DNA of 64,000 bases. Source: Leptospiraceae bacterium. GTDB taxonomy: Bacteria > Spirochaetota > Leptospiria > Leptospirales > Leptospiraceae. Where the stretch lies: the NCBI GenBank assembly GCA_024233835.1, contig JACKPC010000001.1:1240001-1304000 (forward strand), given 5' to 3'. A program made the translations under genes and the position numbers. A model generated the notes under the pieces. That model saw only the letters and a list, made by a program, of their open reading frames with translations, made no database searches and was not told where the DNA came from. The stretch's first letter is position 1. Each line of letters starts with the position of its first letter. This document shows, piece after piece, positions 1 to 9,097 of the stretch.

Positions 1-75
1 ACGAAGGACAATAGATGGTTCCAGGAAAAATATAACGAAAGTATTCTGCTGAAATGTTGTACTAATGAAGGTTAG
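1..75 (+). CDS. Possible C-terminal tail of a gene entering from the left
   Basis: Frame 1 is open from the first base to a TAG at 73-75, giving 24 codons with no start. The piece is too short to recognise a family. It may be the end of an upstream plus-strand gene or chance. It converges on the J-domain gene, with no clear terminator between them. Confidence 0.2.
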   Translation, partial: TKDNRWFQEKYNESILLKCCTNEG

Positions 76-121
76 TAAGAGAAGGAAAATGTGAAAAGAA
101 AGACTATGGGTTTTCAAAAGT

Positions 122-982
122 TTATCCAAAAAGCAAGTTATTTAAACGTTTATAATTATGTATGATGAGTTTCGTTTTCTCCAGTCCACCTTTATTTATA
201 TCCGGATGGTATTTCTTTAAAAGCTCCTTATATCGATCTTTTAACTCATCCTTGCTGCAATTTGGCTTGAGTGAGAAAAACTGGAGTAAGGAATAGAGCT
301 CTGAATCTATTGGTTCACCTGTTTCGGTTTTAAAACTTTCCTGTCTGGATTTTCCGAATAGTTCGTAGTAGTATGTATCTCGAAATCGTTCGGTTAGGCG
401 ATAAAAGGATATTCGGTGTTTTACTATAGCATCTTTTAAAAACTTGAACAGAAATTCATCGATCCCATAATCCGGATTTATATTGTTTTCATCTAAGAAA
501 AAAGCGATACTCTTTTTTATAATATTATCCATTTCGAATACAGAGGCAAAATAAGAGTCAAAGGCATCATCGAAGGCCAGGGTGGAAGAAGATAGTAAAA
601 GTAAGAGTTCTGTATCCGGTTCGTGTTTTTCCAAAAGAAGAATCAGGATCTTTTCAAAGGTTTTTTTTAACTCATTTAGCTCCTTTTTTTCTATGTAAAT
701 CCCGGCACGGATAAACTTATCTTCGATTCCATTAACTTTTAAATAATGCTCGATGATTCGTTTTAGTATAGGGAAATCCTCTCGGGTGTAATCTTTAAGA
801 ATACTGAAATTATCATAACGATGCTTTAAAGAATACAGAGTTCTGTAATATTCCTCTTTAGGTACGGAAAGGACAGAAAGCAAGGTGTCCTGAGAAATCG
901 ACCAGTTAAAATCGAGACAATTATCCTGAATCTCCTCTATGATTTCTTCAAGTGTTTGTTCTCTGTCCAGTATCCGGTTCAT
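122..982 (-). CDS. J-domain (DnaJ-like) protein with C-terminal J domain
   Basis: About the last 60 residues form a J domain, with the helix-II/III signature KYHPDIN (HPD loop) followed by a short helix. This is the region by which J proteins stimulate Hsp70 (DnaK) ATPase. The preceding ~220 residues are helical and charged, and I recognise no domain in them; there is no G/F region or zinc finger, so this is not DnaJ itself. An in-frame TTG lies at 994, but the ATG at 982 follows the stop of the STAS gene by four bases (TAA-AACC-ATG), suggesting translational coupling. A placement of the J domain at the C-terminus behind an unknown domain suggests that the N-terminal part selects a client. 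Confidence 0.75.
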   Translation of the reverse strand: MNRILDREQTLEEIIEEIQDNCLDFNWSISQDTLLSVLSVPKEEYYRTLYSLKHRYDNFSILKDYTREDFPILKRIIEHYLKVNGIEDKFIRAGIYIEKKELNELKKTFEKILILLLEKHEPDTELLLLLSSSTLAFDDAFDSYFASVFEMDNIIKKSIAFFLDENNINPDYGIDEFLFKFLKDAIVKHRISFYRLTERFRDTYYYELFGKSRQESFKTETGEPIDSELYSLLQFFSLKPNCSKDELKDRYKELLKKYHPDINKGGLEKTKLIIHNYKRLNNLLFG

Positions 983-986
983 GGTT

Positions 987-1319
987 TTAACCAAGTTTTT
1001 TAAATTCGTTTTCCGATAAAATGGTAAAATATGAGTTTAGGCCGGCTACATTGAACACTTTTTCTATATGAGGCTTTAGGTTAGCTATGGCAAAATTCCC
1101 GTTTTTCTGTTTTATGAAATTCATTTCCTTTATTAACATTCCTATGCCCGAAGAATCTATATATTTCAGCTTTTCCATGTCAAGCACTACACTTTTTACT
1201 TTATCGGAAACGTTTTTTTCAATAAACTTTCTTAACTCGATAGCTGTGTAAATATCCAGACTACCTATGAGTTCTATTATGAAACTATTTCCAATTTTAC
1301 GGCTCTTGATCTCCATCAT
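987..1319 (-). CDS. STAS-domain anti-anti-sigma factor (SpoIIAA/RsbV type)
   Basis: A 110-residue single STAS domain. It has the usual strand-helix layout and the motif YIDSSGIGML, whose Ser pair is where anti-sigma kinases phosphorylate SpoIIAA-like antagonists. In the known partner-switch logic the unphosphorylated form binds an anti-sigma factor and frees a sigma factor, and a SpoIIE/PP2C phosphatase reactivates it. No kinase gene is adjacent. Two start codons are in tandem (ATGATG at 1319 and 1316). An AAGGA lies three bases before the first and six before the second, so 1316 may be the true start. It is the upstream gene of a coupled pair with the J-domain protein. Confidence 0.88.
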   Translation of the reverse strand: MMEIKSRKIGNSFIIELIGSLDIYTAIELRKFIEKNVSDKVKSVVLDMEKLKYIDSSGIGMLIKEMNFIKQKNGNFAIANLKPHIEKVFNVAGLNSYFTILSENEFKKLG

Positions 1320-1427
1320 TTATCCTTGTTTCATATTAATTTATAAACCATGATGAATTTATCAATAGAAAAAAGATGGTTTTGTAAAAGTATTACACTC
1401 TCATATATTTCATAAGGAGAAGCAAGG

Positions 1428-2936
1428 ATGCAGATATATTCAGGTTATCATAGAAACAGGCTGAAAAAGCTAAATCAGAGGGAGTTTTCCGTAAATGGAA
1501 AATATATCCTTTATTGGATGCAGGCTTTTCGTCGTCTGGAATATAATCATGCTCTTTTTTATGCAGCTTCTCTTTCAAAGGAATACGGGAAGCCCCTGGT
1601 TATTTTAGAAGCTCTCCGCTCCGATTACCCCTATAATTCTTCTCGCCTGCACCGTTTTATTCTCGAAGGAATCTGCGACAATAAACAGGAAGCCAAGAAA
1701 CTCGGACTGGAATACCATGCTTTTGTGGAAACAGGGAAAAATCCGGGAAGGGGCCTCATGAAACGGCTTTCATCAGAAGCTTTTGCTATTGTAACGGATG
1801 ATTTTCCTGCTTTTATCATTCCTTCTCATAACCGGGCAATTGCCGAAAAAGCCGCCTGTCCGGTCTTTGCGGTGGATAGTAATTCTATGATTCCGCTTGA
1901 GTTATACGGAAAGCTCAGTACTACAGCTCGTTCTTTACGGATAAAGCTTCATGACCTGTTTTCTGAGGCTTTATCGCAAGCGGTGTATAAAAGATTGAAG
2001 AAAACAGATTTTATCCGTTCCGGGGAGAATTGTCTTCGAGATTTACGGGAATTTTCCGCTCGAAAAGAGGATATTCCTGAAGTTTTATCCCAAATTCAGT
2101 TTCAATACTCTGTCTTGCCGGTTCCGCAGGTGATAGGTGGAAGACAGGAGGCTCTGAAAATTTTGAAGAATTTTCTAAAATACAGGTTAATCGACTATTC
2201 AAGTTTACGCTCCCCTCCCCTGCCACCTGAAAGGCAGGCAGTCAGCGGGCTTTCGGCGTATTTACACTTCGGCCATATCTCTTCTGAAGAAATTGTTCGG
2301 GCTGTACTTTCTTATTATAAGGAAAATTGGAGTCCGGCTGAATTGATCCCGGAAAATAGGGGTAAAAATTCGGGCTTCTTCTCTAACTCAGAATCGGTGG
2401 ATGGTTTTTTGGACGAGCTTCTTACCTGGAGGGATATTTCTTATCAGCTTTTTTGGAAGAATCCCGGATTAAAAAAAGATTTCTCCGTTTTACCCGATTG
2501 GGCAAAGCAAAATTTGGAGAAACATAAAAATGATAAGAGAGAGTTTATTTACTCCTTGAAGCAGTTTGAGAGTGCGAAAACCCATGATCCTATCTGGAAT
2601 GCAGCTCAGTTAGAGTTAGTAAATACAGGAAAAATGCAGAATTATCTTCGAATGCTCTGGGGTAAGAAGTTAATCGAGTGGTCTTCTTCTTTTGAGGAAG
2701 CTCTGAATATCATGGAATACTTAAATAATCTTTATGCTTATGACGGACGAAATCCGAATTCTTACGGAGGGATTCTCTGGTGCTTTGGCCTGTTTGATCG
2801 ACCCTGGTTTCCTGAAAGAAATGTGCTGGGTAATATTCGCTATATGTCCTCGGATTCCACGAAAAGGAAATTTAAATTAAAAGAGTATCTGGAATATATT
2901 GAAACCTTAACGAAAAAACAGGAGAGCTTGTTTTAA
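1428..2936 (+). CDS. phr: Class II CPD photolyase (deoxyribodipyrimidine photo-lyase)
   Basis: Flavoenzyme that splits UV-induced cyclobutane pyrimidine dimers using light. Length (502 aa) is usual for class II enzymes. The C-terminal half carries the class II landmarks: FLDELLTWRDISYQ, then THDPIWNAAQ, GKMQNYLRMLWGKK, YAYDGRNPNSYGG and, near the end, IRYMSS. Together these form the FAD pocket and dimer-binding surface. The N-terminal ~180 residues form the alpha/beta antenna-type domain. The start has a strong AAGGAG ribosome site about 11 bases upstream. It stands alone, transcribed away from the STAS/J-domain pair. A hairpin at 2941-2964 follows the stop. Confidence 0.9.
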   Translation: MQIYSGYHRNRLKKLNQREFSVNGKYILYWMQAFRRLEYNHALFYAASLSKEYGKPLVILEALRSDYPYNSSRLHRFILEGICDNKQEAKKLGLEYHAFVETGKNPGRGLMKRLSSEAFAIVTDDFPAFIIPSHNRAIAEKAACPVFAVDSNSMIPLELYGKLSTTARSLRIKLHDLFSEALSQAVYKRLKKTDFIRSGENCLRDLREFSARKEDIPEVLSQIQFQYSVLPVPQVIGGRQEALKILKNFLKYRLIDYSSLRSPPLPPERQAVSGLSAYLHFGHISSEEIVRAVLSYYKENWSPAELIPENRGKNSGFFSNSESVDGFLDELLTWRDISYQLFWKNPGLKKDFSVLPDWAKQNLEKHKNDKREFIYSLKQFESAKTHDPIWNAAQLELVNTGKMQNYLRMLWGKKLIEWSSSFEEALNIMEYLNNLYAYDGRNPNSYGGILWCFGLFDRPWFPERNVLGNIRYMSSDSTKRKFKLKEYLEYIETLTKKQESLF

Positions 2937-2940
2937 TCCA

Positions 2941-2964
2941 AAGCGAGCCATTATTGACTCGCTT
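2941..2964. terminator. Hairpin after photolyase gene
   Basis: A perfect 7-bp inverted repeat (AAGCGAG / CTCGCTT) with a 10-base loop lies between the convergent photolyase and membrane-protein genes. No T-run follows directly, so termination is only a likely role. Confidence 0.35.
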
Positions 2965-3002
2965 GCCTGGGTTTGAAATTCTTAAATGTAAAGCCGAAAT
3001 TT

Positions 3003-4643
3003 TTATTCCTGATTGCTTTTTCTTTTTCGGCCTTTTTTTTCTGATTCTTTTGTCTCCTCTATTGCTTCTTCTTCGGCTATTTTTTCTTTATCGTTTAAGT
3101 CTTCTTTTTTACTGACAATACCTTCTAATATAGAAGCTTTATTTAAATCTTTTTTAGTGATATAGTTCTCAGTTACAGCCCTGCCTCCTAAATATCCTCC
3201 CTGACTTGTGATTAGAAGAGTATGCAGAGTTTCCGGAATATTAGGAAGTCCATTGAGAACATTCGCTCTGGATAAATAAAAAAGATAAATCGCGATAGAA
3301 ATCAGGGTAAAGGTAAGAAGCTGTAGCTTAGGAAAGTCTATGTAGCCTTCCGGTGTGGTTACAATGTCTTTCCACTCCGGTTTTCCTTCTTTCTTTACAA
3401 TTTCTGTTTTTCTGTCTATGAACTTGGAGCCTACCAGTCCTCCGTAACTGATACCCATCAATAGGACAAGAGAATAATTGAAATCGGGAAGCCCGGAGCT
3501 GTGTAGGATAAGTCCTGTACTTATAGCTACATAAAAATAACTTCCCATAAGAACGATTGTCCAGAGATAAGATTGCAGGTTTACGAGACTATAGGTTCGA
3601 GTGTGTTTATCAATAAGAACGTAGGATAGAAATTTTCTTTTACGAAACATCAGGGCCATTATAATTACGGAACCGATAGTGATAAGAATACTCAATATTC
3701 CCGTATAACGTCTCCAGTTCTTGTGGAGTAGGCTGATTCTTTGCTTGGCTGAGGGTCTGTAGTTGACCATCAGTTTTACCCAGAGTTTTTTTCCGGCAAA
3801 CCTTTCTTTTAGATTCATATTCTCAATTTCTGAAGAGAGATAATCCGGTAGGGTAAAATGTAGGGTCTGTATTCCCGTGTCTTTATCGGCTTTGGATAAA
3901 TAAAAAGGAGAAGCTAAGGCCACTTCTTTTTCCTTGTAATAATACTCTTCATTAGGTTTATCGGAAATTAGATACACATAGATATTATCTAAATTATCAC
4001 CAAAATTTTTACCGGTAACCGTCATGGTATCACCTATAACACCTCCGTCGGGTGCTAATTTCAAGACCAGGGGTTGTTCATCCGGCCCCGACTTAATTGC
4101 TGGAAAGGTGAATGGCATAGAAAATACGGTTTCCCAAATATTTTCTTTTGTTTTTCTTCTAAGACTTAGGCAGGTAGTTTCTTTAGGAAGCTTTTCTCCT
4201 ATATAACGAAATTCAAATTTTATCTTGGAAAAAAAATCACCTGTTTCTGAATGCCTATAATAGTTATAGGAACCGGGAACATAACTTGCCGGTATATCAT
4301 CAAAGTATATATTCAAACCTGCAATGCCTATAACACCTACTTCTTCTGTCTTATTCGGAAATTTTTGCTTAACTATGGGTTTGTTATCTTTTGTTTTTTT
4401 TAAAACAATATGACCTTTTAGTAAATCCTCCTTACTTGAGTCAGATTTTATTTCTCCATCGAGGAGACGTTTATCTGCCGAAAGATCTTTGATTTGAATT
4501 CGTCTTAGAGAAAGATCGGTTTTTATGTAGGGACAGGTGCCTGTTGGACCTGTATTGATTAGATTTCCTTCTTTTAGTTCCTCTTCTGCCTGTACCGGGT
4601 TAAAAAATAAAAAAAACGTGAGAAATATTAGTATAGGTTTCAT
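3003..4643 (-). CDS. Secreted/membrane protein with IPT/TIG-like domain and four C-terminal membrane segments
   Basis: Residues 1-19 are a signal peptide ending in VQA. A mostly beta extracytoplasmic region follows. Around residues 195-290 lies an IPT/TIG-like fold (PDGGVIGDTMTVTGKNFG is the typical strand-turn). Then come hydrophobic segments near 313-333, 358-380, 387-404 and 442-462, and a Lys/Glu-rich cytoplasmic tail. I do not recognise the family as a whole. The layout (external Ig-like domain, membrane bundle, charged tail) would suit a membrane-anchored binding or scaffold protein, but that is inference. It is divergent from the small Cys-rich gene, with an ~80-bp shared promoter region. 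Confidence 0.7.
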   Translation of the reverse strand: MKPILIFLTFFLFFNPVQAEEELKEGNLINTGPTGTCPYIKTDLSLRRIQIKDLSADKRLLDGEIKSDSSKEDLLKGHIVLKKTKDNKPIVKQKFPNKTEEVGVIGIAGLNIYFDDIPASYVPGSYNYYRHSETGDFFSKIKFEFRYIGEKLPKETTCLSLRRKTKENIWETVFSMPFTFPAIKSGPDEQPLVLKLAPDGGVIGDTMTVTGKNFGDNLDNIYVYLISDKPNEEYYYKEKEVALASPFYLSKADKDTGIQTLHFTLPDYLSSEIENMNLKERFAGKKLWVKLMVNYRPSAKQRISLLHKNWRRYTGILSILITIGSVIIMALMFRKRKFLSYVLIDKHTRTYSLVNLQSYLWTIVLMGSYFYVAISTGLILHSSGLPDFNYSLVLLMGISYGGLVGSKFIDRKTEIVKKEGKPEWKDIVTTPEGYIDFPKLQLLTFTLISIAIYLFYLSRANVLNGLPNIPETLHTLLITSQGGYLGGRAVTENYITKKDLNKASILEGIVSKKEDLNDKEKIAEEEAIEETKESEKKGRKRKSNQE

Positions 4644-4726
4644 AGTCCCTGCTTTTAAAATTGTAAAAAATACTTGTGAAAATAAGATTTTTAATTATAA
4701 CAGAAGATAAATTAGGAGGATAATCA

Positions 4727-4969
4727 ATGAAAAAAATAATTTTATTCTGTTTTTCTTTTATTTTCTTTGGAACTTCTCTTGTAGCTTCTCCTGACTGTGA
4801 TAAACTTAAAACGATTCAGAAATGCAGGGCAGTACGAAGTTGTGAATGGTCAATGAAAAGAAAAGTTTGTGAAACCAAAAAAGTGAAACGCCCCCCTCAG
4901 GGTAATTCAGAACCTTCTCCTCAGGGTCTGACACCTTATAATCCGTATGAATTTCCAATAGATGATTAA
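4727..4969 (+). CDS. Small secreted Cys-containing peptide
   Basis: An 80-residue product with a clean signal peptide (residues 1-20, ending VAS) and a mature part with four cysteines in a C-x9-C-x6-C-x8-C arrangement, followed by a Pro-rich tail. The even Cys number and export suggest two disulfides. The ribosome site AGGAGG lies about nine bases before ATG, so the gene is credible despite its size. Family not recognised. It sits 39 bases before the cNMP-binding gene on the same strand and may be cotranscribed with it. Confidence 0.65.
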   Translation: MKKIILFCFSFIFFGTSLVASPDCDKLKTIQKCRAVRSCEWSMKRKVCETKKVKRPPQGNSEPSPQGLTPYNPYEFPIDD

Positions 4970-5008
4970 AGCCTTAGGAACTAAATACGATGCAAGGAGA
5001 AAATTATA

Positions 5009-5833
5009 ATGCAATTTGGTGATGAATTGAGCGTCGAGGAATACGGGCCAGGGGATTTGATTTTTGAACAGGCTCAGTTTTCCTTGATGAAGATGTATTA
5101 TATATCCCAGGGTTCGGTAGACATCTTTAAACAAAGAGCCGGGAAGAGACATTTTCTTGTAAATATACCGGCGAAAGAGTTTTTTGGTGAGATAGGCCTT
5201 CTGAATAAATTTCGTGTGGCAACAGCTCTTGCCGGAAAAGAAGGAACAAGATTAATTGCAATAAATGATAAAAATTTTCATGTTCTGGCAGCTAAGGGAA
5301 ACTTTTTGTTTCAGCTTTTAAAGAAGTCTGCTTTCCGCTTATACCTTTCTGAAATAAAATTACTGAAACTTGCTGAGTTGAATCCAAATTTGGGTATTGA
5401 GTTTAACGAAGAGAAAGTAAGCATAGGCGATCTGGATATTTTAGCTTATGATAAAACTCTTCCTTCTAAGACTCTTTTAAAAAAATCTATTATCCTGAAA
5501 AAGGGAGAAGATCCGGGAAAACGTATTTTTTATGTTTCAGAAGGAAATGTGTCTTTATATCTGTATCATGCTAAGCAGAAAGAAGAAGCCGCTACCCTGA
5601 CACCGGGTGAGTTTTTTGGAAAGTTAGATATGGAGTTTGATGCAGAACACAAGTTTGAATTAGTTGTGAGTTCTGATTCTGCAAAAGTTGTTATTATGCA
5701 CTATAACCGTTTTACAAAATTACTGACTGAAAATCCAGATTTACATTTGCATTGCTTAAAAACTGTACTCTGGAGGTTGAATATCACCGAACAGAAAATT
5801 GAATATTATGTAGAAAATGGAAAAGGTGAATAA
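5009..5833 (+). CDS. Protein with two cyclic-nucleotide-binding domains
   Basis: 274 residues built of two cNMP-binding (CRP-type beta-roll) modules, roughly 15-110 and 150-255. The first has the roll signature ISQGSVDIFK and FFGEIGLL; the second has VSEGNVSLYLY and GEFFGKLDMEF. The phosphate-binding cassette is weak in both (the FGEIGLL stretch lacks the usual downstream R-x-A), so nucleotide binding is uncertain. There is no HTH or enzymatic domain, so it probably acts through a partner protein. AAGGAG precedes the ATG. Confidence 0.8.
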   Translation: MQFGDELSVEEYGPGDLIFEQAQFSLMKMYYISQGSVDIFKQRAGKRHFLVNIPAKEFFGEIGLLNKFRVATALAGKEGTRLIAINDKNFHVLAAKGNFLFQLLKKSAFRLYLSEIKLLKLAELNPNLGIEFNEEKVSIGDLDILAYDKTLPSKTLLKKSIILKKGEDPGKRIFYVSEGNVSLYLYHAKQKEEAATLTPGEFFGKLDMEFDAEHKFELVVSSDSAKVVIMHYNRFTKLLTENPDLHLHCLKTVLWRLNITEQKIEYYVENGKGE

Positions 5834-5949
5834 TTCCCTGGTTTATAAGTCCCTTATGTCTCTTATTATATTCATCAAAAATTATAGCTCAAAGAAATTC
5901 GCCTTGAGTTAAACCGGGCATAGAGGTTTAAAGGTAATAGAAGGCTATT

Positions 5950-7503
5950 ATGAAGCGTTTTAATGTGACGGGCACCTGTATTCCGGAAAAGCACTACAGG
6001 GTAGATATAAGTGCCAAGTTGGAGAAGATAATTTCCCTGGTTGAGAATGGAGATTATTTTGTAATCAACCGTCCGAGACAATATGGAAAAACCACGACCC
6101 TCGCTACCCTGAGCCGTATTTTAAAAGATAGTTATATTATAATACGGATTAGTTTTGAGGGTATGGGGGATGATAGCTTTAGTACTGATAAAAACTTTTG
6201 CAGCTCCTTTGTGTATTTATTAAAAAAGTCTCTTGAATCTCAAAAAAAAGAGAAGCTTCTTTCTTTTTTTGAAACTCGGTTTGTTCCTCAGAGTTTTATA
6301 GAACTGAGTACGTTTCTTTCGGATTTTGTAAGGATTTCTGAAGGCGAGGTAGTTCTCCTGATAGACGAGGTAGATAGAGCGAGTAACTTCAGTATATTCT
6401 TGCAATTTCTTGGAATGCTCAGAAGTAAATATCTGAACCAATTAGAAGGTCTCGAAGTATCCTTTCAGAGTGTAGTGCTGGCAGGTGTACATGATATAAA
6501 GAATATCAAGTTGAGCTTGCGTTCTGAAGAAGAGAAGCAGTATAATAGTCCCTGGAATATTGCAGCAGAATTCGATGTAGACATGAGTTTTTCATCGGAA
6601 GAGATATCGAGTATGCTGAAAGAGTATGCGGGTGAGCATGGGCTTGAGATGGATATATTACAGCTATCTCAGGAGATTTATAAGTATAGTTCGGGTTATC
6701 CCTACCTTGTAAGTAGTATCTGTAAGATAATAGATGAGAAGCTGGAGAAGGATTGGACTTCGAAAGGCATTCAAAAAGCCATATCGAAATTATTAGAAGA
6801 AAGTAATACTCTATTCGATGATTTGATAAAGAATGTGGAGAATCATTCGGATATATCCGAGCTACTGCATTCTATCCTGATTGATGATGCCGAAATAACC
6901 TATAATCCGGATCACAGTACCTTATCTAAAAGTTTTATGTATGGAATCATAAAAAAAGATGAAATGAATAAAGTTGCAATTTCTAATAAAATTTTTGAGA
7001 TACGCCTGTATAATTACTATTCAGCCCAACTTGAAATTTCAAAATATAGCAATTTTAAGCCCTATGCTCCTTCCTATAAGTATTTTGATGAAAAAGGAAT
7101 ATTAGATATGTCGAAAGTTCTCTTAAGATTTCAGGACTTCATTCAGGGGAACTATTCAGATAAGGACGGGAAGTTCTACGAAAGACAGGGAAGATTGCTT
7201 TTAATAGCATTCATAAAGCCTATCATCAACGGACATGGATTTTACTACGTAGAGAGCCAGCATAGCTATGAAAGACGCTCTGATTTAATTATAAGCTACG
7301 GAGAAAAAGAATACATTCTTGAACTGAAAGTCTGGTATGGAGAGAAGTATCACGAGGAAGGTCTGGAACAATTAGCAACATACCTAAAAAGTCGGGGACA
7401 GAAGGAAGGCTATCTCGCTGTCTTTAACTTCAACAAGAAAAAAGAGTTCACCAGTGCCTGGAGAGAAGTCAGGGGAAAGCGAATATTCGAGGTGATGCTG
7501 TGA
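5950..7503 (+). CDS. AAA-ATPase fused to PD-(D/E)XK nuclease domain, copy 1
   Basis: 517 residues. The N-terminal P-loop NTPase domain has a Walker A variant RPRQYGKTT (residues 41-49) and a Walker B VVLLIDE (134-140). The C-terminal PD-(D/E)XK nuclease-like domain has Asp445 and the ELK at 458-460. This domain pair (AAA-like ATPase plus PDDEXK_9 type) is common in Bacteroidetes, Clostridia and spirochaetes; its function is unknown and a role in defence or DNA processing is only inference. Start ATG has GAAGG five bases upstream. The stop overlaps the GTG start of copy 2 by four bases (GTGA). Codons 1-51 and 172-517 are almost identical to copy 2; codons 52-171 are clearly diverged. Confidence 0.85.
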   Translation: MKRFNVTGTCIPEKHYRVDISAKLEKIISLVENGDYFVINRPRQYGKTTTLATLSRILKDSYIIIRISFEGMGDDSFSTDKNFCSSFVYLLKKSLESQKKEKLLSFFETRFVPQSFIELSTFLSDFVRISEGEVVLLIDEVDRASNFSIFLQFLGMLRSKYLNQLEGLEVSFQSVVLAGVHDIKNIKLSLRSEEEKQYNSPWNIAAEFDVDMSFSSEEISSMLKEYAGEHGLEMDILQLSQEIYKYSSGYPYLVSSICKIIDEKLEKDWTSKGIQKAISKLLEESNTLFDDLIKNVENHSDISELLHSILIDDAEITYNPDHSTLSKSFMYGIIKKDEMNKVAISNKIFEIRLYNYYSAQLEISKYSNFKPYAPSYKYFDEKGILDMSKVLLRFQDFIQGNYSDKDGKFYERQGRLLLIAFIKPIINGHGFYYVESQHSYERRSDLIISYGEKEYILELKVWYGEKYHEEGLEQLATYLKSRGQKEGYLAVFNFNKKKEFTSAWREVRGKRIFEVML

Positions 7504-9053
7504 AGCGTTTTAATGTGACGGGCACCTGTATTCCGGAAAAGCACTACAGGGTAGATATAAGTGCCAAGTTGGAGAAGATAATTTCCCTGGTTGAGAATGG
7601 AGACTATTTTGTGATCAACCGTCCGAGACAGTATGGAAAAACCACGACCCTCTATAATCTGGAAAAGGAATTACAGAAGAAATATTTGCTTCTTTCAATC
7701 AGTTTTGAAGGAATGGGAGATAAGAGTTTTTCTTCGGAGGAAGAATTTTCAGAAAGTTTTCTATCCTTATTAGTGGAAAGCCTTGAATACATGGAAGAGG
7801 AAAGATTACTGGAGTATATTCAGAACTATCCTAAAAGTAAAAGTCTTGTGGACTTAAACCGTTTTATTAGTAAATTCATAAAAGAGTCGGGTAGAGAAGT
7901 AGTCTTATTGATAGATGAGGTAGATAAGGCGAGTAATCACAGTTTGTTTTTACATTTTTTAGGAATGCTGCGAACAAAGTATCTACAGAGAAATGCAGGT
8001 AAGACCTTGAGTTTTCAGAGTGTAGTGCTGGCAGGTGTACATGATATAAAGAATATCAAGTTGAGCTTGCGTTCTGAAGAAGAGAAGCAGTATAATAGTC
8101 CCTGGAATATTGCAGCAGAATTCGATGTAGACATGAGTTTTTCATCGGAAGAGATATCGAGTATGCTGAAAGAGTATGCGGGTGAGCATGGGCTTGAGAT
8201 AGATATATTACAGCTATCTCAGGAGATTTATAAGTATAGTTCGGGTTATCCCTACCTTGTAAGTAGTATCTGTAAGATAATAGATGAGAAGCTGGAGAAG
8301 GATTGGACTTCGAAAGGCATTCAAAAAGCCATATCGAAATTATTAGAAGAAAGTAATACTCTATTCGATGATTTGATAAAGAATGTGGAGAATCATTCGG
8401 ATATATCCGAGCTACTGCATTCTATCCTGATTGATGATGCCGAAATAACCTATAATCCGGATCACAGTACCTTATCTAAAAGTTTTATGTATGGAATCAT
8501 AAAAAAAGATGAAATGAATAAAGTTGCAATTTCTAATAAAATTTTTGAGATACGCCTGTATAATTACTATTCAGCCCAACTTGAAATTTCAAAATATAGC
8601 AATTTTAAGCCCTATGCTCCTTCCTATAAGTATTTTGATGAAAAAGGAATATTAGATATGTCGAAAGTTCTCTTAAGATTTCAGGACTTCATTCAGGGGA
8701 ACTATTCAGATAAGGACGGGAAGTTCTACGAAAGACAGGGAAGATTGCTTTTAATAGCATTCATAAAGCCTATCATCAACGGACATGGATTTTACTACGT
8801 AGAGAGCCAGCATAGCTATGAAAGACGCTCTGATTTAATTATAAGCTACGGAGAAAAAGAATACATTCTTGAACTGAAAGTCTGGTATGGAGAGAAGTAT
8901 CACGAGGAAGGTCTGGAACAATTAGCAACATACCTAAAAAGTCGGGGACAGAAGGAAGGCTATCTCGCTGTCTTTAACTTCAACAAGAAAAAAGAGTTCA
9001 CCAGTGCCTGGAGAGAAGTCAGGGGAAAGCGAATATTCGAGGTGATGCTGTGA
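7500..9053 (+). CDS. AAA-ATPase fused to PD-(D/E)XK nuclease domain, copy 2
   Basis: Same length and architecture as copy 1, with P-loop at 41-49, Walker B in VVLLIDEVDKAS, and nuclease motif Asp445 with ELK 458-460. It begins with GTG inside the stop of copy 1, so it is translationally coupled. The repeat period is exactly 1550 bp. From base 8013 to the stop the two copies differ by one base only (6651 G versus 8201 A, Met to Ile). The 5' 150 bases differ by the start codon and three silent changes. Between these blocks the proteins share only scattered conserved residues (SFEGMGD, LLIDEVD, GMLR). Confidence 0.85.
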   Translation: MKRFNVTGTCIPEKHYRVDISAKLEKIISLVENGDYFVINRPRQYGKTTTLYNLEKELQKKYLLLSISFEGMGDKSFSSEEEFSESFLSLLVESLEYMEEERLLEYIQNYPKSKSLVDLNRFISKFIKESGREVVLLIDEVDKASNHSLFLHFLGMLRTKYLQRNAGKTLSFQSVVLAGVHDIKNIKLSLRSEEEKQYNSPWNIAAEFDVDMSFSSEEISSMLKEYAGEHGLEIDILQLSQEIYKYSSGYPYLVSSICKIIDEKLEKDWTSKGIQKAISKLLEESNTLFDDLIKNVENHSDISELLHSILIDDAEITYNPDHSTLSKSFMYGIIKKDEMNKVAISNKIFEIRLYNYYSAQLEISKYSNFKPYAPSYKYFDEKGILDMSKVLLRFQDFIQGNYSDKDGKFYERQGRLLLIAFIKPIINGHGFYYVESQHSYERRSDLIISYGEKEYILELKVWYGEKYHEEGLEQLATYLKSRGQKEGYLAVFNFNKKKEFTSAWREVRGKRIFEVML

Positions 9054-9097
9054 AGATGTATACTGCGTTCTTTTTCTTACTCTATATTTTTTTACTT

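Larger units (their letters stand above)
5950..9053 (+). repeat. Tandem direct repeat, period 1550 bp, with diverged central segment
   Basis: Two head-to-tail units contain the AAA/nuclease genes. Near-identical blocks are 5951-6101 with 7501-7651 and 6463-7503 with 8013-9053. The intervening 6102-6462 and 7652-8012 are the same length but diverged. This pattern points to gene conversion of the flanks, or replacement of the centre. Confidence 0.9.

Noticed and set aside
6102..6462. Diversity-generating retroelement explaining the variable segment
   Set aside because: No reverse transcriptase or template repeat is in the window, and the differences are spread over all bases and not limited to adenines.
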